Shown here: positions 1 through 6,697 of the stretch, piece by piece
Numbering within the stretch: position 1 is the stretch's first letter
How the letters are laid out: every line of letters starts with the position of its first letter
From: an uncultured Actinomycetes bacterium
GTDB taxonomy: Bacteria; Actinomycetota; Actinomycetes; Nanopelagicales; Nanopelagicaceae
Length of the DNA: 9,376 nt
Assembly: GCA_903842855.1 (NCBI GenBank)
Contig: CAIMNT010000049.1
Coordinates: 1 to 9,376, forward strand
Direction of reading: 5' to 3'
The notes under the pieces: model-generated
Database searches by the model: none
What the model was told of the DNA's origin: nothing
Seen by the model: the letters and a program-made list of their open reading frames with translations, nothing else
Made by a program: the position numbers and the translations under genes

Positions 1-44
1 CACCAGCTAAGAAGGCTCCTGCTAAGAAGGTTGTAAAGAAGTAA
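1..44 (+). CDS. C-terminal tail of HU-family DNA-binding protein (partial)
   Basis: Only the last 13 codons and the TAA stop (42-44) lie in the window; the gene starts to the left. Read from base 3, the residues are PAKKAPAKKVVKK, a lysine/alanine/proline repeat tail. Actinobacterial HU proteins (HupB/HupS type) carry exactly this kind of basic extension after the HU fold, where it helps compact the nucleoid. The downstream order (acyltransferase, gpsA, ddl) agrees, because HU lies near gpsA and ddl in several Actinobacteria. The HU fold itself is not visible. Another lysine-rich protein, such as a ribosomal protein with a basic tail, cannot be excluded from so short a piece. Confidence 0.65.
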   Translation, partial: PAKKAPAKKVVKK

Positions 45-58
45 ATTAATCTGGAGTT

Positions 59-96
59 AATATGGGGAGGCGAAATCGCCTCCCCATATTTATTTT
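59..96 (+). terminator. Rho-independent terminator after the HU gene
   Basis: A perfect inverted repeat runs from 59-73 to 76-90 (core GGGGAGGCGA / TCGCCTCCCC), giving about 14 bp of stem and an AAAT-type tetraloop. It is followed at once by the T-rich tract TATTTTAT. It begins 15 nt after the TAA of the upstream gene. The AT-rich base of the stem means it could also work in the other direction, but no convergent gene uses it. Confidence 0.9.
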
Positions 97-114
97 ATGA
101 AGCGTGCTAACCAC

Positions 115-127
115 TAAACTCAGGGTG
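115..127 (+). promoter_or_regulatory. Possible leaderless promoter -10 element for plsC
   Basis: TAAACT at 115-120 fits the actinobacterial -10 pattern TANNNT. It ends 6 nt before the GTG at 127, so transcription could begin on the start codon itself. No Shine-Dalgarno sequence sits at a usable distance upstream of this GTG, and the strong terminator just before it implies that a new promoter is needed. No convincing -35 hexamer is seen. Confidence 0.35.
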
Positions 128-924
128 TGGCTAATCAGGGAAGTGAATTGAATCCCGTCTACCTGCCACCCAAGGGACGCCCGCATGGTGTTAACGCGAC
201 CTGGAAGTTCTTTGCAAAGATTTTAATTCCTCTAATGAACATGATTTCAAAACCAGATTGGCGCGGAACCGAGAACATTCCTCAATCTGGTCCCATGATC
301 GCAATTAGTAATCACATCTCTTATATGGATCCATTGGTATTCGCAGAGTTTCTATATCAGAACGGGCGCGCGGTTCGCTTTCTTGGCAAGGCTTCCCTCT
401 TCAGGGTTCCGATGGTGGGATGGGTTTTGCGTCATGCAGAACAAGTTCCAGTAGAACGCGAAATCAAAGGCGCGGCAGCGGTTGCGCTCCCTCACGCTCT
501 AGCTTTCCTGAAGGCCGGTCACTGTTTAGGCGTTTACCCCGAAGGTACTTTGACGCGCGATAGCGATCATTGGCCAATGGTTGCCAAGACAGGACTGGCT
601 CGCCTAGCGGTTATGAGCAAAGCGCCTGTAATTCCATGTGCGCAGTGGGGGGCTACTGAGATTTTGGCGCCCTATAGCAAGAGGCCAAAGCTCTGGCCAC
701 GCACCACGGTGACTGTTAAAGCAGGCAAGCCCCTTGATTTTTCTAAATGGTATGGCTTGGAGAACGATCAGCAGGCGATGGTGGAGGCAACGGCATATGC
801 CATGTCTGCCATCACAGCGTTGCTCGAAGAAATTCGCGGGCAGAAGGCACCCACTGAAATATTTGATCCGCATCTTTCAGATCTACCCCGTATCGGTAAT
901 TACAAAAAGAGGAAGAATAAGTAG
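127..924 (+). CDS. plsC: 1-acyl-glycerol-3-phosphate acyltransferase-like protein (PlsC/LPLAT family)
   Basis: A 265-residue membrane-associated acyltransferase, probably adding the second acyl chain to lysophosphatidic acid to make phosphatidic acid. Motif I (NHxxxxD) is NHISYMD at residues 62-68, with the catalytic His63/Asp68 pair. The substrate-binding YPEGT motif is at 137-141 and APVIPC lies at about 166-171. Residues 25-41 are hydrophobic and could be a membrane anchor. The C-terminus is very basic (KKRKNK). The start is GTG at 127, bounded by an in-frame stop at 115-117. It may be leaderless; a TTG at 148 preceded by CAGGGAAG is the alternative and would remove seven residues. The stop TAG directly abuts the gpsA ATG, so the two genes, both in glycerolipid synthesis, are very likely co-transcribed. 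The exact acyl acceptor cannot be told from sequence, since Actinobacteria usually have several paralogues. Confidence 0.88.
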   Translation: MANQGSELNPVYLPPKGRPHGVNATWKFFAKILIPLMNMISKPDWRGTENIPQSGPMIAISNHISYMDPLVFAEFLYQNGRAVRFLGKASLFRVPMVGWVLRHAEQVPVEREIKGAAAVALPHALAFLKAGHCLGVYPEGTLTRDSDHWPMVAKTGLARLAVMSKAPVIPCAQWGATEILAPYSKRPKLWPRTTVTVKAGKPLDFSKWYGLENDQQAMVEATAYAMSAITALLEEIRGQKAPTEIFDPHLSDLPRIGNYKKRKNK

Positions 925-1923
925 ATGGCTCAGGTAAGTGTTTTAGGTGCAGGCGCATGGGGGACAACTCTGGCTCAAGTGCTCTGTGATGCCGGGCATG
1001 AGGTTTTGGTGTGGGGTCGAAATACGGATGTGGTCGATGAAATTAACTCTGCTCGCACCAATCAGAAATTCTTACCAGGAATAGTTCTACCGAATAATTT
1101 GCAAGCAACATCAGATATTGGCGCTGCATTTCATTTTGGGCAATCCCAAGTTCTCGCGATACCGGCGCAATCGCTTCGTGAGAATCTTCGCAATTGGAAA
1201 GATGGATTTCCAAAGCAGCGTCCGATCATTTCCACTCTCAAAGGAATTGAAGCGGAGACTATGTCGCGTATGACAGAGGTCATCCGTGAAGAGCTAGATA
1301 CAGATTTGGCAGATATTGGTTTAATCACTGGTCCTAACTTGGCGGGGGAGCTATCCCTGCGCGAGCCAGCTGGAGCGGTAGCCGCCTCCGAAAGCGCCAG
1401 TGTTCAGATGTTGATGGTTGATCTCTTCACGACCCCATATTTCCGGATCTACCCATCTGATGATCTCGTTGGATGCGAACTTGCTGGCGCTGCCAAGAGC
1501 GTTGTCGCACTCGCTGTAGGAATGACAATTGGAATGAACTTGGGTGAGAATACCCAGGCCATGATCATCACTCGGGGTCTCTCTGAAGTGGCCCGCTTTG
1601 GACAGAGTTATGGTGCCAACCCACTGACCTTCCTAGGGCTTGCAGGAATGGGAGATATCGTCGCAAGTTGTGGATCCGCCCTTTCACGTAATCGTCAGTT
1701 CGGTGAGGCTTACGGGCGAACCGGCAGCATTGAGGGCGCTCGTTTAGAGGTTGCCAAGACCGTGGAAGGAGTGGCATCAGCGCCTGCCATTCGCGAGTTA
1801 GCACACCGAGTTGGTGTTGAAGTGCCTATTATTGAAGTCATGGCCGATGCAGTTACCGGATCGATTACTCCACATCAGGCGATGCAACGTCTTATGTCGG
1901 TCAGCACCCTGGCTGAACTCTGA
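925..1923 (+). CDS. gpsA: NAD(P)-dependent glycerol-3-phosphate dehydrogenase
   Basis: Reduces dihydroxyacetone phosphate to sn-glycerol 3-phosphate in the cytosol, the entry point to phospholipids. The 332-residue length is normal for GpsA. The N-terminal Rossmann loop GAGAWG is at residues 8-13. The family motifs follow in order: STLKGIE with Lys106, GPNLA at 136-140, the catalytic lysine in AAKSVVALAVG (Lys191), TRGLSE at 216-221, GLAGMGD at 238-244 and SRNRQFG at 254-260. The C-terminal helical substrate domain is complete. The ATG begins on the base after the plsC stop, and a Shine-Dalgarno-like AGAGGAAG lies at 908-915. The gene ends with TGATG, overlapping the ddl start by one base, so ddl is probably translationally coupled. 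No key residue is missing. Confidence 0.97.
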   Translation: MAQVSVLGAGAWGTTLAQVLCDAGHEVLVWGRNTDVVDEINSARTNQKFLPGIVLPNNLQATSDIGAAFHFGQSQVLAIPAQSLRENLRNWKDGFPKQRPIISTLKGIEAETMSRMTEVIREELDTDLADIGLITGPNLAGELSLREPAGAVAASESASVQMLMVDLFTTPYFRIYPSDDLVGCELAGAAKSVVALAVGMTIGMNLGENTQAMIITRGLSEVARFGQSYGANPLTFLGLAGMGDIVASCGSALSRNRQFGEAYGRTGSIEGARLEVAKTVEGVASAPAIRELAHRVGVEVPIIEVMADAVTGSITPHQAMQRLMSVSTLAEL

Positions 1924-2972
1924 TGGCAAAAACACGAATTGCAATTCTTTTCGGCGGACAATCCTCGGAACATGAAATTTCTTGCATCTCAGCGGGCGGA
2001 GTACTTGCTGCTATAGATCGTGAACGTTTTGAACCCATACTTATTGGAATCACACGTAGTGGTAAGTGGGTCTTGGTAGCTCAAGCCACATCGCTGGCGA
2101 TCAAGGATGGGCAATTACCCGAAGTTGATGACTCTCTTCCAGCGATAAACGCAGATATTCACGGTTTTAAAGTTGATGGTAAATCACTTGAGATTGATCT
2201 TCTCTTTCCGCTGCTTCATGGCCCATATGGTGAAGATGGCACCGTTCAAGGTTTATGCGAGATGGCGGGGATTCGTTACGTGGGTTCAGGCGTCTTGGCC
2301 AGCGCGGTTGCTATGGATAAGTCCTTTGCCAAACCTATCTTTGAAGCGGCCGGATTGAAGGTTGCACCGGGAGTTGTGCTTAAGAAGGGGGAGTGGACCG
2401 CAACACAAATCGAAAACCTCTCCTATCCACTCTTTGTTAAACCAGCCCGCAGTGGCTCAAGTCGCGGCACGACCAAGGTCAAAGCATTTGGAGAGTTGGC
2501 TGATGCAATTGAGCACGGTTTCCAGTTTGATACAAAGGTACTAATTGAAGAAGCAATTGTCGGACGAGAGATTGAGTGTGGCGTTCTAGAAATTGCTGGG
2601 ATAGCTAACGCATCTCCCGTGGGGCAGATAAAAATTCTCGGTAACCACGAGTTCTATGATTTTGAGGCAAAATACTTAGACGATGCAACGACCGTGATTT
2701 TTCCTGACGATCTTCCCCACGGAGTCGAAGCTGAGATTCAAGAAGCGGCGATCACCGCCTTTAAAGCTTTGGGCTGCGAAGGATTGGCACGCGTTGACTT
2801 CTTTTACACTGAAACTGGCGAAATAATTATTAATGAACTGAACACCATGCCAGGATTCACCCCAACATCCATGTATCCAAAACTTTGGAGCCGCGCCGGA
2901 GTGGAGTACTCAGAACTCATTACGTGTCTGATTGATGCCGCGCTGCTTCGCTCCGCACACGTTACGCGTTAA
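1923..2972 (+). CDS. ddl: D-alanine--D-alanine ligase
   Basis: An ATP-grasp ligase joining two D-alanines for the peptidoglycan stem peptide; 349 residues, cytosolic. FGGQSSEHEIS is at residues 10-20 (Glu18 corresponds to E. coli DdlB Glu15). HGPYGEDG is at 99-106, the ATP-binding KPARSGSS at 173-180, the omega-loop EAKY at 248-251, Arg290 and Asp292 in ARVDFF, and the metal ligands Glu305/Asn307 in NELNTMPG. The EAKY loop, with its Lys-Tyr pair, marks a D-Ala-D-Ala rather than a VanA-type D-Ala-D-Lac ligase. One mild oddity is Arg181 after GSS, where relatives usually have a hydrophobic residue. The start overlaps the gpsA stop and no separate Shine-Dalgarno is seen, as expected for coupled translation. 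The 3' end overlaps the convergent amidotransferase gene by 11 bp. Confidence 0.97.
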   Translation: MAKTRIAILFGGQSSEHEISCISAGGVLAAIDRERFEPILIGITRSGKWVLVAQATSLAIKDGQLPEVDDSLPAINADIHGFKVDGKSLEIDLLFPLLHGPYGEDGTVQGLCEMAGIRYVGSGVLASAVAMDKSFAKPIFEAAGLKVAPGVVLKKGEWTATQIENLSYPLFVKPARSGSSRGTTKVKAFGELADAIEHGFQFDTKVLIEEAIVGREIECGVLEIAGIANASPVGQIKILGNHEFYDFEAKYLDDATTVIFPDDLPHGVEAEIQEAAITAFKALGCEGLARVDFFYTETGEIIINELNTMPGFTPTSMYPKLWSRAGVEYSELITCLIDAALLRSAHVTR

Positions 2973-3705
2973 GGCCGATTACCTCGATAGATAGTGTTGC
3001 GCGATCTACTTTCATTAAGGAGTGATTAGGCAGTTCTTCCCATCCAGTTTGGGTCCACCCGCTTGAAGCGACTAGAACTTCTTTACCATCGTTACGATAA
3101 AAGAGGTCGTAGTAGTCAGAGGGTTCACCTTTAGGGATCTTCTCGTCATGGTGTTCGTTAACAACGAAGAATTCTGTTGGGGTGAGGAACATGCAGTTAA
3201 TGCTGGAATAGTCCGCGTTGGATTGGATGATTTTAATAGCGGAGAGAATTCCATTTTCGATGCCATACTTTTCAATCTCTGTCACGATCAGATAGAAGTA
3301 ACTCTCGCTATCTGTCTCTCCGCGTTTGAAGGGAGCAAATTTAGGATCGATAAAAGAGTCGATTGCATCTGGTGGAGTCAGCGCCCCGTTGTGCATAAAG
3401 GAGTAGTCGCGGTATGCGAAGGGGTGGGTATTTCCTTCGTTGACGGCAAGGCTGCCCGTCGCCCATCGCAAATGGAGAAGCGCACCATTGGTTTTGAGGT
3501 TGTGCGAGGCCTGATCAAAAGCTTTGCTCTCTTTGGCGCGAGTCGGTTCCAGCAAGAGTTGCGGATGCTCTTGTTCATTGCAGGAAGCGATTCCCCAACC
3601 ATCACCATGGCGTGCTGATAACGCTGCAAATTCAGCAAACTCTTCGCCCGCAGCCTCTACCAAGGTCTGCTCTTGCATCGAGACAAAGCCCATTAACCGA
3701 CACAT
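2962..3705 (-). CDS. Class II glutamine amidotransferase (EgtC/YafJ-like)
   Basis: A 247-residue single-domain Ntn-type glutamine amidotransferase. Cys2, exposed after removal of Met1, is the expected nucleophile (MCRLMGF). Other family marks are HGDGWGI at residues 33-39, LRWATG at 79-84, NTHPF at 92-96, HNG at 105-107 (oxyanion hole) and the TDSE acidic motif at 131-134. No synthase domain is attached. Characterised relatives such as mycobacterial EgtC and yeast Dug3 cleave gamma-glutamyl amide bonds rather than feeding ammonia to a partner. It is the third gene of the GS-ALDH operon, 18 nt after the aldehyde dehydrogenase, with a good Shine-Dalgarno (AAAGGA) about 10 nt before its ATG. That position suggests it hydrolyses a gamma-glutamyl intermediate or product. 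No ergothioneine genes (egtB/egtD) are visible, so an EgtC role is unsupported here. The stop overlaps ddl. Confidence 0.85.
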   Translation of the reverse strand: MCRLMGFVSMQEQTLVEAAGEEFAEFAALSARHGDGWGIASCNEQEHPQLLLEPTRAKESKAFDQASHNLKTNGALLHLRWATGSLAVNEGNTHPFAYRDYSFMHNGALTPPDAIDSFIDPKFAPFKRGETDSESYFYLIVTEIEKYGIENGILSAIKIIQSNADYSSINCMFLTPTEFFVVNEHHDEKIPKGEPSDYYDLFYRNDGKEVLVASSGWTQTGWEELPNHSLMKVDRATLSIEVIGLNA

Positions 3706-3723
3706 ATTTAACTCGTCCTTTAC

Positions 3724-5088
3724 TTAACTATTGGTATCAAAGAATACGTTCTTGGTCTCGGTGAAGGCATCTAGGGCATCTGGACCGAGTTCGCGTCCTA
3801 GTCCGGATTGCTTGTAACCTCCAAATGGGGTCCAGTAGCGGACTGAGGAGTTGGAGTTGACGGAGAGGTTACCGGCTTCAACACCGCGCGAGACTCGAAC
3901 TGCGCGCCCGATATCACGAGTCCAGATGGAACCGGAGAGCCCGTACTCCGAGTCATTGGCGAGGCGAATCGCATCTGCCTCATCTTCAAAAGGAAGCACG
4001 GAGACCACAGGTCCAAAGATCTCCTCGCGATAGGCGCGATCTGAGGTCGATGTAGCAAGCAAGACAGTCGGCGCCATCCAGTATCCATCGCCGCTCGGCT
4101 TTGATCCCTCAAAGGCGATCTCGCTGCCTTCGGGGACATATTCGCGCACGCGAGCTAATTGACCGGCAGAAATTAATGGACCCATCTCAGCAGTTTCAAG
4201 CTCTGGAGATTCCACGCGGAATTTTTTGACGGCAACCTCAAACTTTTCCATAAATGAATCGAGCGCTGAACGTTGCACCAAAATACGAGAGCGGGCACAA
4301 CAATCCTGACCGGCGTTATCAAAGACTGCACCTGGCGCTCCTGCGGCAGCCTTCTCGATATCGGCATCGGCGAAGATCACGTTGGCGCTCTTGCCACCGA
4401 GTTCAAGGGTCAAGCGCTTAACTTGATCGGCACAGCCACGCATGATGCCTTTGCCGACAGTGGTTGAGCCAGTAAATACAATCTTGCGAACAGTTGGATG
4501 TGTGACAAAACGCTCTCCCACGATGCTGCCCTTGCCTGGGATGACATTGAATACACCTTCAGGAATCCCGGCGAGAAGTGCTAGCTCGCCTAATCGAATT
4601 GCTGTTAGGGGAGTGAGCTCTGCGGGCTTGAGGACCACGGTATTTCCAGCGGCCAGCGCTGGTGCAAATCCCCAACCGGCAATCGGCATAGGGAAATTCC
4701 ACGGAACGATGATTCCAATCACCCCTAGAGGCTCTTTGAAGGTGATGTCGATTCCGTTGGGTACTGGAATCTGTCGCCCAAAGAGACGTTCTGGAGCTGC
4801 GCTGTAATAGTTGAGGCAGTCGCGCACATTGCCAGCTTCCCAGCGAGCATTGCCGATAGTGTGACCAGAGTTCAGTACTTCAAGTTGAGCCAACTCTTCA
4901 ATGTGCTCATCGACCACGCGAGCAAAGTTGCGCAGCAACTTGGCGCGGTCGCCCGGATTTAGTAGACGCCAGGTCTCAAAGGCTTTGTGAGCTTTGGCAA
5001 TGACCGCATCTGCCGTGGCAAGGTCTGCCAGCTCAATCTCTTTGACAGGGGTCGCGGTGGCAGGATTAATAACGGTATATACGCTCAT
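3724..5088 (-). CDS. NAD(P)-dependent aldehyde dehydrogenase, AldC/PuuC-like
   Basis: Oxidises an aldehyde to a carboxylic acid using NAD(P)+. The 454 residues are shorter at the N-terminus than the usual ~490, as in the mycobacterial AldC (Rv2858c) group. Motifs in order: PWNFP at residues 129-133 (Asn131 stabilises the thiohemiacetal), LKPAE at 153-157, cofactor loop GSTTVG at 207-212, general base Glu229 in LELGGKS, nucleophile Cys263 in GQDCC, and EEIFGP at 355-360. The catalytic set is complete. It is the middle gene of the minus-strand operon, starting 14 nt after the ligase stop, with only a weak AAGG before its ATG, so coupling is likely. Next to a gamma-glutamyl ligase, its substrate is probably a gamma-glutamyl-amino aldehyde, by analogy with PuuC. 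A free amino aldehyde such as betaine aldehyde or aminobutyraldehyde is the alternative. Confidence 0.93.
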   Translation of the reverse strand: MSVYTVINPATATPVKEIELADLATADAVIAKAHKAFETWRLLNPGDRAKLLRNFARVVDEHIEELAQLEVLNSGHTIGNARWEAGNVRDCLNYYSAAPERLFGRQIPVPNGIDITFKEPLGVIGIIVPWNFPMPIAGWGFAPALAAGNTVVLKPAELTPLTAIRLGELALLAGIPEGVFNVIPGKGSIVGERFVTHPTVRKIVFTGSTTVGKGIMRGCADQVKRLTLELGGKSANVIFADADIEKAAAGAPGAVFDNAGQDCCARSRILVQRSALDSFMEKFEVAVKKFRVESPELETAEMGPLISAGQLARVREYVPEGSEIAFEGSKPSGDGYWMAPTVLLATSTSDRAYREEIFGPVVSVLPFEDEADAIRLANDSEYGLSGSIWTRDIGRAVRVSRGVEAGNLSVNSNSSVRYWTPFGGYKQSGLGRELGPDALDAFTETKNVFFDTNS

Positions 5089-5102
5089 GATAAATAGGTA
5101 CC

Positions 5103-6452
5103 TTACATGCGTTCGAAGTTACGGAATCGCTCCCAGTCGGTGACTGCGCGACCAAAGGCATCAATCTCGGTATCGGCCATGTGGGTGTAGTGCTTCTGCA
5201 CATCTGCCCCAAATGTCTTCTTGACCCATTCGCTATTTGCCCAGAGATCACGTGCCTCTTGGAGTGAGGTAGGGACGCGAGCGGTATCTAACGCGTAAGC
5301 ATTGCCTTCAAAGGCTGGTTCGAGTTCGAGTTTATTCTCGATTCCATCAAGTCCAGCAGCGACCATTCCAGCTACAGCGAGGTATGGATTGGCATCGCCA
5401 CCGGGAACGCGGTTCTCGATACGAAGTGAGTGGCCCTGACCAACTAGGCGAAGCGCACACGTGCGGTTATCGCGTCCCCATTTGAGAGCAGTTGGGGCAA
5501 AGGTGCCGTACTGATAGCGCTTGTATGAGTTGATATTTGGAGCGAATAGCAGGGTGAGCTCGCGCATATGCGCCTGAATACCAGCTAGGTAATTTCGTCC
5601 AAGAGGGGATAACCCATCACCACGATCGTCGGCAAGAACGGCGCTGTCATCTTTGCCGCGGAAGGAGAGGTGGATGTGGCAGGAGCTACCTTCGCGCTCG
5701 TTGAACTTAGCCATGAATGTGAGTGAGCATCCTTGTTGGGCTGCGATCTCCTTGGCACCCATCTTGTAAATGGAATGGTTGTCGCAAGTGCGCAAAGCAT
5801 CCTCATACCGGAAGGCGATCTCATGTTGGCCGAAGTTGCACTCACCCTTTGCAGACTCCACAATCAAACCTGCGCCATCCATGTTGAGGCGGATTGCACG
5901 GAGCAACTTCTCTACGCGCGCTGTTCCAATAAGAGAGTAATCGACGTTGTATTGGTTAGCCGGGGTTAAGTCTTTGTATCCCTTGTTCCAAGCCTGCTCA
6001 TATGTATCTTGAAAGACAATAAATTCGAGTTCAGTTCCACAAAGCGCCAACATGCCGGCGGCATCTAGCCGCTCCAATTGGTTCTTCAGAATGGTGCGCG
6101 GGCTAACGGAGATTCCGTGCTTGTGGTGATCCACAAAATCAGCGATTACAAAGGCGGTGCCATCGTGCCAAGGCAGGTAGCGCAAGGTGTCAAAATCAGG
6201 GTGCAAGCCCATGTCGGCGTACCCGGTCTCCCACGAGGAGACGTCGTATCCCTGAACGGTATTCATATCTATGTCTACAGCGAGAAGGTAGTTGCAACCT
6301 TCGGTGCCATTCTTAATAGTGTCAGCGACAAAGAAAGGTGCGTGGATTCTCTTTCCCTGCAATCTTCCCTGCATATCTGTCGCACCGACTACGACGGTGT
6401 CGATTTTTCCGCTAGCTACATCTTCCTTTAACTGCTCCAAGGAGAGAGACAC
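5103..6452 (-). CDS. Glutamine synthetase-family gamma-glutamyl-amine ligase (PuuA/GlnA4 type)
   Basis: A 449-residue GS-fold enzyme, probably joining glutamate to an amine with ATP. The N-terminal beta-grasp has DMQGRLQGKRI (26-36). Catalytic-domain marks include ELEF with metal ligands Glu141/Glu143, ESAKGECNFGQHE (199-211), SSCHIH with His259, NSYKR (308-312), RDNR (327-330), and RIENR with Glu346/Arg348, then ANPYLA (354-359). The DGSS loop of true glutamine synthetases, which helps bind ammonium, is missing; in its place stands a DIDMNTVQGYD...SSWETGYAD segment typical of PuuA/GlnA4 enzymes. The C-terminus (NFERM) has no adenylylation site. The nearest known gene context is M. tuberculosis glnA4; streptomycete GlnA4 is a gamma-glutamylethanolamide synthetase. 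The GTG start has a perfect GGAGG 5 nt upstream. It is the first gene of the operon, divergent from a permease. The exact amine is unknown; ordinary glutamine synthesis is unlikely. Confidence 0.92.
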   Translation of the reverse strand: MSLSLEQLKEDVASGKIDTVVVGATDMQGRLQGKRIHAPFFVADTIKNGTEGCNYLLAVDIDMNTVQGYDVSSWETGYADMGLHPDFDTLRYLPWHDGTAFVIADFVDHHKHGISVSPRTILKNQLERLDAAGMLALCGTELEFIVFQDTYEQAWNKGYKDLTPANQYNVDYSLIGTARVEKLLRAIRLNMDGAGLIVESAKGECNFGQHEIAFRYEDALRTCDNHSIYKMGAKEIAAQQGCSLTFMAKFNEREGSSCHIHLSFRGKDDSAVLADDRGDGLSPLGRNYLAGIQAHMRELTLLFAPNINSYKRYQYGTFAPTALKWGRDNRTCALRLVGQGHSLRIENRVPGGDANPYLAVAGMVAAGLDGIENKLELEPAFEGNAYALDTARVPTSLQEARDLWANSEWVKKTFGADVQKHYTHMADTEIDAFGRAVTDWERFRNFERM

Positions 6453-6457
6453 AAATA

Positions 6458-6462
6458 CCTCC
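6458..6462 (-). promoter_or_regulatory. Shine-Dalgarno fixing the GTG start of the GS-like gene
   Basis: On the minus strand a perfect GGAGG is followed by 5 nt and then GTG at 6452-6450. This strong site decides for the GTG as the start, although no ATG is present there. Confidence 0.8.
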
Positions 6463-6468
6463 GATAGA

Positions 6469-6486
6469 TCGAACGCCTAGGTTCGA
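6469..6486. promoter_or_regulatory. Inverted repeat TCGAAC-N6-GTTCGA, candidate operator
   Basis: Perfect 6-bp arms (TCGAAC at 6469-6474, GTTCGA at 6481-6486) flank the spacer GCCTAG. The arms equal the half-sites of the LexA box of Actinobacteria and Bacilli, but that box has a 4-bp spacer. The repeat lies 6 bp upstream of the GGAGG of the GS-like gene, where a bound repressor would block transcription, or an RNA hairpin could affect ribosome access. The binding protein is unknown. Confidence 0.45.
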
Positions 6487-6601
6487 GTGGGTGAATGACG
6501 TGAGGCTACTAGTGGGGAAAGGGGCGCACAATAGGCTGGCGAAATCCAAATGAATAGAAAAAATGTCTGTGAAAACCCGCCGAGTTCCCTTCCAAATTGA
6601 T

Positions 6602-6617
6602 GTGTGACAAGGCACAC
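6602..6617. promoter_or_regulatory. Inverted repeat GTGTG-N6-CACAC, candidate operator for the permease
   Basis: Five-base perfect arms (6602-6606 and 6613-6617) flank ACAAGG. The repeat overlaps the promoter-like stretch upstream of the permease, about 80 bp before its start. It has the layout of a dimeric regulator site but matches no family consensus I can name. Short arms make chance possible. Confidence 0.3.
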
Positions 6618-6697
6618 TTCTGTTCAATCCGCGGCAGTCGCGCCCCTGGCGTCGCCCGGAAATCGGATCACCGACCTAACGGATGGGACGCAACAAT

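Larger units (their letters stand above)
6453..6697. promoter_or_regulatory. Divergent promoter region between the GS-like operon and the permease
   Basis: About 245 bp separate the two divergent start codons and should hold both promoters. On the minus strand TATTGT (plus 6528-6533) fits TANNNT and could be a -10 for the GS operon, but its -35 is poor. On the plus side TTGATG (6597-6602) and TTCAAT (6623-6628) are promoter-like but 20 bp apart, which is too far for a good sigma70 pair. Two inverted repeats are listed separately. The part at 6626-6682 is clearly GC-rich (CCGCGG, CGCGCCCC) and would form the permease leader, with a small TCGG/CCGA hairpin at 6663-6674. No coding gene is seen here, and no clear GlnR box was recognised. 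Confidence 0.55.

Noticed and set aside
95..125. On the minus strand, a tRNA D-arm-like string (TAGTGGTTAGCACGC)
   Set aside because: No acceptor, anticodon or T-arm can be built around it, so it is not a tRNA gene and too short to call an attachment remnant.
1923..2972. A vancomycin-type D-Ala-D-Lac ligase
   Set aside because: The omega loop has EAKY, typical of D-Ala-D-Ala ligases, and there are no vanH/vanX genes nearby.
3148..3618. 156-codon open frame on the plus strand opposite the class II amidotransferase
   Set aside because: It lies wholly antisense to a gene with clear family motifs, its translation shows no recognisable domain, and codon bias often opens the opposite strand.
2962..3705. 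Reading the class II amidotransferase as ergothioneine EgtC
   Set aside because: The fold fits, but no egtB or egtD is visible and the operon partners are a gamma-glutamyl ligase and an aldehyde dehydrogenase.
4442..4807. 121-codon plus-strand open frame opposite the aldehyde dehydrogenase
   Set aside because: Covers the antisense of conserved ALDH motifs and its low-complexity translation looks like a shadow frame.
6078..6431. 117-codon plus-strand open frame opposite the GS-like gene
   Set aside because: Antisense to the well-supported N-terminal half of the ligase; no domain or start signal that outweighs it.
6412..6627. 71-codon minus-strand open frame crossing the divergent promoter region
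   Set aside because: It runs in another frame over the GS-like start and its GGAGG site, and its translation has no recognisable feature.
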